A DNA stretch of 64,000 nt, from NCBI RefSeq assembly GCF_003258365.1, contig NZ_QHKM01000003.1, forward strand, positions 62,001 to 126,000, written 5' to 3'. Made by a program: the position numbers and the translations under genes. A model generated the notes under the pieces. The model worked only from the letters and a program-made list of their open reading frames with translations. It had not been told where the DNA came from and searched no databases. Positions 60,691-64,000 of this stretch are shown piece by piece. This DNA comes from Hymenobacter edaphi. Lineage in GTDB: Bacteria; Bacteroidota; Bacteroidia; Cytophagales; Hymenobacteraceae. How positions within the stretch are numbered: the first letter of the stretch is position 1; every line of letters starts with the position of its first letter.

Positions 60691-60728
60691 AAAAAGCCCT
60701 GCCGGACGCGCGTTCAGCAGGGCTTTTT
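60691..60728. terminator. Bidirectional terminator between the response regulator and wrbA
   Basis: AAAAAGCCCTGC (60691-60702) pairs with GCAGGGCTTTTT (60717-60728). A run on one side and T run on the other make it work in both directions. Confidence 0.87.
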
Positions 60729-60743
60729 CGGAAAACGGGCCTG

Positions 60744-61358
60744 CTACTTGGCTGCCAGCTTGCTGGCAATTTCGGCCGTGTGCTTGCCTTGGTAGCGGGC
60801 CCCGGCCAGCTCGTTCTCGCTGGGCTGCCGCTCGCCCTTGCCGCCGGCAATGGTGCTGGCGCCGTAGGGCGAGCCACCCGTTATTTCGTCGATGCGCATC
60901 TGGCCCTGCCAGGCGTAGGGCAGTCCCACGATGACCATGCCGTGGTGCAGCAGCGCCGTGTGGGCCGTGCGGATGGTCGTTTCCTGCCCGCCGTGCTGGG
61001 TGGCCGTGCTCACGAAGGCCCCCCCGACTTTACCCACCAGCGCGCCCTTGGCCCACAGCGGCCCGGTGCCGTCCAGAAAGGTCTGGATTTGTCCGCACAG
61101 GCTGCCGTAGCGCGTGGGCACGCCCAGGATGATGGCGTCGTAGTCGGCCAGCTCTTCCACTGTGGCCACCGGGACGTGGGCAAAGGCCTTCTGCGCTTCG
61201 GTGGCCCCGGTCTGGTCGAGCAGCTCCTTGGGCAGGGTTTCGGGTACGCGCTTGACGCTGACCTCGTTGCCGCCGACTTCGCGGGCGCCTTCGGCTACGG
61301 CTTCGGCCATTTTCCAGACGTGGCCATAGGTGGAGTAAAACAGAATCAGGGTTTTCAT
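60744..61358 (-). CDS. wrbA: NAD(P)H:quinone oxidoreductase, WrbA type
   Basis: 204 residues from ATG 61358, the normal WrbA length. FMN-dependent, reduces quinones with two electrons to protect against oxidative stress. Flavodoxin-like features: phosphate-binding [21 protein letters not shown] (split: FYSTYGHV), the [20 protein letters not shown] loop, [19 protein letters not shown] and the C-terminal [12 protein letters not shown]. The family uses a tetramer. Longer in-frame starts before 61358 would add a non-conserved extension. Confidence 0.95.
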   Translation of the reverse strand: MKTLILFYSTYGHVWKMAEAVAEGAREVGGNEVSVKRVPETLPKELLDQTGATEAQKAFAHVPVATVEELADYDAIILGVPTRYGSLCGQIQTFLDGTGPLWAKGALVGKVGGAFVSTATQHGGQETTIRTAHTALLHHGMVIVGLPYAWQGQMRIDEITGGSPYGASTIAGGKGERQPSENELAGARYQGKHTAEIASKLAAK

Positions 61359-61644
61359 GGGCGCAGAACAGGAGTAAAACAGCATCGGCCTGCGTGGCTC
61401 GACCCGGGTAGGTACCCCAAATGCCGCGGTAAGGTTGAGCCGGCTTCGGCACAAAAAAATATCCGAGCTTGCAACCAAGTGGCCCCGCTGCTACTCATCC
61501 TCATACCGCCGCCGAATGGCCGGCTTCGTTTTGTTCGTTCGTGGCCCTTTAGCCCATGAGACATCCGCTACCTGTTACCAACAGCTCCCGCCGCGCCGCC
61601 GCGCCGGGCAATGGCGCCCCCGGCCGCACCCGCCGGGCCCGGAT

Positions 61645-62322
61645 ATGAGCGCGCTGGCCGCTGCCTTTGGCGGCAGCCTCGGTCGTTTGGTCGGGGGAAT
61701 GTCGGCGCCGGCCGAAAGCGCGGAGGTGGCCCCGCCCGCCGCGACGCGCCCGCTCACGCCGGCCAGCCGCTGGAGCGAAGCCGAGCTGATCGACGCCTGC
61801 CTCGACGGCAGCCGCGTGGCCCAGAAAGAGCTGTACGTGCGCTACGCCGGCCGCATGCTGGCCGTGTGCTCGCGCTACTCCCAAACGACTTTCGAGGCCG
61901 AGGACGTGCTGCAGGAAGGCTTCGTGACGGTGTTCAGCAACCTGCGCCTGTTTCGGCGCGAGTGTCCGCTGGAGTTCTGGATTCGGCGCATCATGATCAA
62001 CGCCGCCCTGCGCCAGCACCGCCGCAACGCGCCCATGCTGGCCGTGACGGAAAATGAATACCCCGAAGCCGTGGCCGACGAGGAGCTGATCCTCTCGAAC
62101 TACAACTTCACCGAATTACTCAAGATGGTTCAGGACCTGGCCCCGCGCTACCGCATGGTGTTCAACCTGTTTGCCATCGAAGGCTACGGCCACAAAGAAA
62201 TTGGCGAGATGCTCGGCATTTCGGAGGGTACCAGCAAGTCGCAGTACTCCCGCGCCCGCGCAATTCTGAAAGCCAAGCTTGAAAGACTCGACCAGCATTA
62301 CAATGACACCCGTTTCCAATAA
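61645..62322 (+). CDS. ECF-type RNA polymerase sigma factor
   Basis: 225 residues from ATG 61645 (ATG 61699 is an alternative; the first 40 residues are low-complexity and not conserved). Sigma region 2 is seen in VAQKELYVRYAGRMLAVCSR then FEAEDVLQEGFVTVFSNL, and region 4 in RYRMVFNLFAIEGYGHKEIG then EMLGISEGTSKSQYSRAR. The ECF family responds to envelope signals. The next gene starts inside its last codons (20-bp overlap), which shows translational coupling to a membrane protein, probably its regulator. Confidence 0.9.
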   Translation: MSALAAAFGGSLGRLVGGMSAPAESAEVAPPAATRPLTPASRWSEAELIDACLDGSRVAQKELYVRYAGRMLAVCSRYSQTTFEAEDVLQEGFVTVFSNLRLFRRECPLEFWIRRIMINAALRQHRRNAPMLAVTENEYPEAVADEELILSNYNFTELLKMVQDLAPRYRMVFNLFAIEGYGHKEIGEMLGISEGTSKSQYSRARAILKAKLERLDQHYNDTRFQ

Positions 62323-63931
62323 CCATAACGACCACCGGCCACCCACCGGCAATCTGGAGGAGCTGTTCCGCCAGAAGATGGCCGAGGCCGAGCTGACGCC
62401 CCGCGCCGACGTGTGGGACCGGCTCGACCACGAGCTGCTGCTGCGCGAAAACCAGGGCTACCGGCGCCGGCTGGTGGGCTACCGCCGCGCCGCCGCCGCG
62501 GCTGTGGCCGTGGCCACGTTGGGCATCGGGGGCTGGCTCACGCAGCGTACCCTGGTGCCCGCGCCCGGCACCGAAGTAGCCGTGGTCGACAGCAGCGCGG
62601 CCACCCGCCGCGCCGCCCGTCTGGCGCAGGCCGCGCAGCCCTCGGCAGCTGGCACTGCTCGGAGCACCGCTACTGCCCGCGCCGCCAGCCCGGCGGCCAG
62701 CACCGCTCGTCCGGGCTTCTCGAATGAGGATGCCTCGGCTGCCGGCGCCGTCTCGCAACCCGAAACCGGGCTGCTGGCCGGCACCACTGCCGCCCCGACC
62801 ACGACTCCGGTGGATAACCTGCGGGAGTCATTTGGCGCCCGGCGCCGGGTGGCCGCCGGCCGGGCCGACCAACCCAGCCTGATCAACCGCGCCGTAGCCG
62901 CTATTCGACAGACCTTCGGCGGCGGGGCCGCTTCGCCCGCCGGGCGCAGTGGCTCGCTGCTGCCGGCCAGCCCGGCCCTGGCGCCGCGCGGCAATGCTGG
63001 CGCCACCCTGCTGGCCAGCACCGCGCCCACGGGTGTTCGGAGCACGGGCGTTGCTGCCGCGTTGGCCGCGGCCGAAAGCGAGGCAGAGGCCATGCCGTTC
63101 ATTGCCAGCCGGCTGCGCCGCGCCGGGCTGGGCAGCAACGTGCCCGACTCGCTGAAGCCCGCCCTGCTGAGCACGCCGGTGCTGCTGGCGGCTCAGGCCC
63201 CCGCTGCTGAGGAGCAGGACAATCAAAAAGCGTCGGCCAGCAGCCATTGGCGCTGGCGGGGGAGCTTCGGGGCCCAGCGCTTCGCCCCGAACGTGAGCAG
63301 CGTGGTGGGCAGCGGCATTGCCTTCAGCGCCATGCCCACGCCGACGGTGGCCCAGCGCGCCCCGCTCCCCGAAGAGCCCACCCGGTTGCAGACCGGGCTG
63401 GCCCAGCGCGGTATGTTTGGGGTAGCCGTGCCGCTCAGCAAAAAGCACTGGACGCTGCTGACCGGCGCCGAAGTGGCCGTTATATCGGGCCGCACGGGCC
63501 GGGAGGTGCCCCAAACCCTGCTGAATAACAACGCCGACGAGAAATTCCAGACCGGCCGCTACCACCTCACCACCGTGGGCGTGCCCGTGCAGGTGCGCTA
63601 CGAAAGCCGCAAGCAGGGCTGGGGCGTGTACGCCGCCGTGGGCGCCGCCGTCAACGTGATTCTGCGCAACCGCACCGCCGTCGGCACGCAGGCCACCACC
63701 GACGACTCCTCGTACCGCCGCATGCTGGCTACCACCCGCGGCAGCGCCGGGGTACGGTTTTCGCCCGCCAGCGGCAACTGGCAGCTCAACGTGGGCCCCG
63801 AAGCCGAAGCCGGCCTGACCACGCTCAACGCCAACCCCTCCGAAACCTGGAGCCAGCGCACCCGGCCCTACGCCCTCGGGCTGTCGGCCAGCGTGGAGTT
63901 TGGCGGCGGCAAAGCCGAGCCCGCGCGCTGA
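62303..63931 (+). CDS. Anti-sigma-like N-terminus fused to a beta-barrel-like C-terminus
   Basis: 542 residues from ATG 62303; it overlaps the sigma-factor gene by 20 bp. Residues 1-60 (LEELFRQKMAEAELTPRADVWDRLDHELLL) resemble the cytoplasmic helix of Bacteroidota anti-sigma proteins, followed by one transmembrane helix (about 66-84, AAAAVAVATLGIGGWL), a long Ala/Pro/Thr/Ser-rich linker (90-310) and a ~220-residue C-terminal outer-membrane-barrel-like region (GSFGAQRFAPNVSSVVGSGI ... RPYALGLSASVEFGGG). It would span the envelope and pass a signal from the outside to the sigma factor. The fusion is inferred from reading. Confidence 0.75.
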   Translation: MTPVSNNHNDHRPPTGNLEELFRQKMAEAELTPRADVWDRLDHELLLRENQGYRRRLVGYRRAAAAAVAVATLGIGGWLTQRTLVPAPGTEVAVVDSSAATRRAARLAQAAQPSAAGTARSTATARAASPAASTARPGFSNEDASAAGAVSQPETGLLAGTTAAPTTTPVDNLRESFGARRRVAAGRADQPSLINRAVAAIRQTFGGGAASPAGRSGSLLPASPALAPRGNAGATLLASTAPTGVRSTGVAAALAAAESEAEAMPFIASRLRRAGLGSNVPDSLKPALLSTPVLLAAQAPAAEEQDNQKASASSHWRWRGSFGAQRFAPNVSSVVGSGIAFSAMPTPTVAQRAPLPEEPTRLQTGLAQRGMFGVAVPLSKKHWTLLTGAEVAVISGRTGREVPQTLLNNNADEKFQTGRYHLTTVGVPVQVRYESRKQGWGVYAAVGAAVNVILRNRTAVGTQATTDDSSYRRMLATTRGSAGVRFSPASGNWQLNVGPEAEAGLTTLNANPSETWSQRTRPYALGLSASVEFGGGKAEPAR

Positions 63932-64000
63932 TAAAAGTCGGTCAAACGAAGTATAACCCATTCACTCACCTGGGTCGAACCCCGCGGCTGGTTTCCGGTC

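Overview
The window is a high-GC chromosomal segment that most resembles Hymenobacter or a close relative (Bacteroidota, Cytophagales). This placement is inferred from several things: six proteins with type IX secretion (T9SS) or gliding-type C-terminal sorting domains, carboxypeptidase-regulatory/TonB receptor proteins, the rpsU - tyrosine recombinase - hpf gene cluster, Bacteroidota-type promoters (TTTG, about 19 bases, TAnnTTTG), and tight packing with GC-rich hairpin terminators. No rRNA, tRNA, CRISPR array, phage or intact insertion sequence was recognised.

Layout. 1-6.0 kb: the 3' part of a lamin-tail surface protein, a MITE-like repeat, a luciferase-like flavin monooxygenase, and an exported DUF1800/DUF1501 pair. 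6.0-10.8 kb: a probable metal-uptake regulon (outer-membrane protein, TonB receptor and an NRAMP transporter), with the same palindromic operator in front of the two transcription units. 11-23.2 kb: a cluster of large secreted proteins (a type B T9SS protein, a giant 1871-residue modular protein, a second modular protein and a T9SS-sorted sugar dehydrogenase). 23.3-31 kb: amidase, HD hydrolase, a 12-unit 21-bp tandem array, an S9 peptidase, a transporter-like hypothetical and a PAP2 phosphatase. 31-35.5 kb: housekeeping genes metK, hpf, xer-type recombinase, rpsU and an acyl-CoA dehydrogenase. 35.7-40 kb: a capsule/exopolysaccharide start cluster (export lipoprotein, tyrosine autokinase, phosphatase). 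40-47.7 kb: epimerase, TPR protein, phosphosulfolactate synthase homologue, a small T9SS protein, GNAT, esterase and a sorbosone-dehydrogenase-like lipoprotein. 47.7-50.7 kb: a second copy of the MITE-like repeat, a cobalamin riboswitch, a thioesterase, a DedA protein, aroE and a tiny secreted protein. 51-56.3 kb: two paralogous outer-membrane receptors. 56.6-60.7 kb: an ABC exporter divergent from a LytS/LytTR two-component pair. 60.7-64 kb: wrbA, an ECF-like sigma factor and a translationally overlapping membrane/beta-barrel fusion protein.

The most notable points are: a well-conserved cobalamin riboswitch whose only downstream gene is an acyl-CoA thioesterase; the strictly 21-bp-periodic array at 25777-26028; the shared metalloregulator operator; a repeat element with terminal inverted repeats and a 20-bp internal stem, present twice; locus-specific intergenic palindromes whose arms are built of short tandem repeats; and a phosphosulfolactate synthase homologue that could feed sulfonolipid synthesis. 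All functional calls come from reading motifs; no database search was possible.
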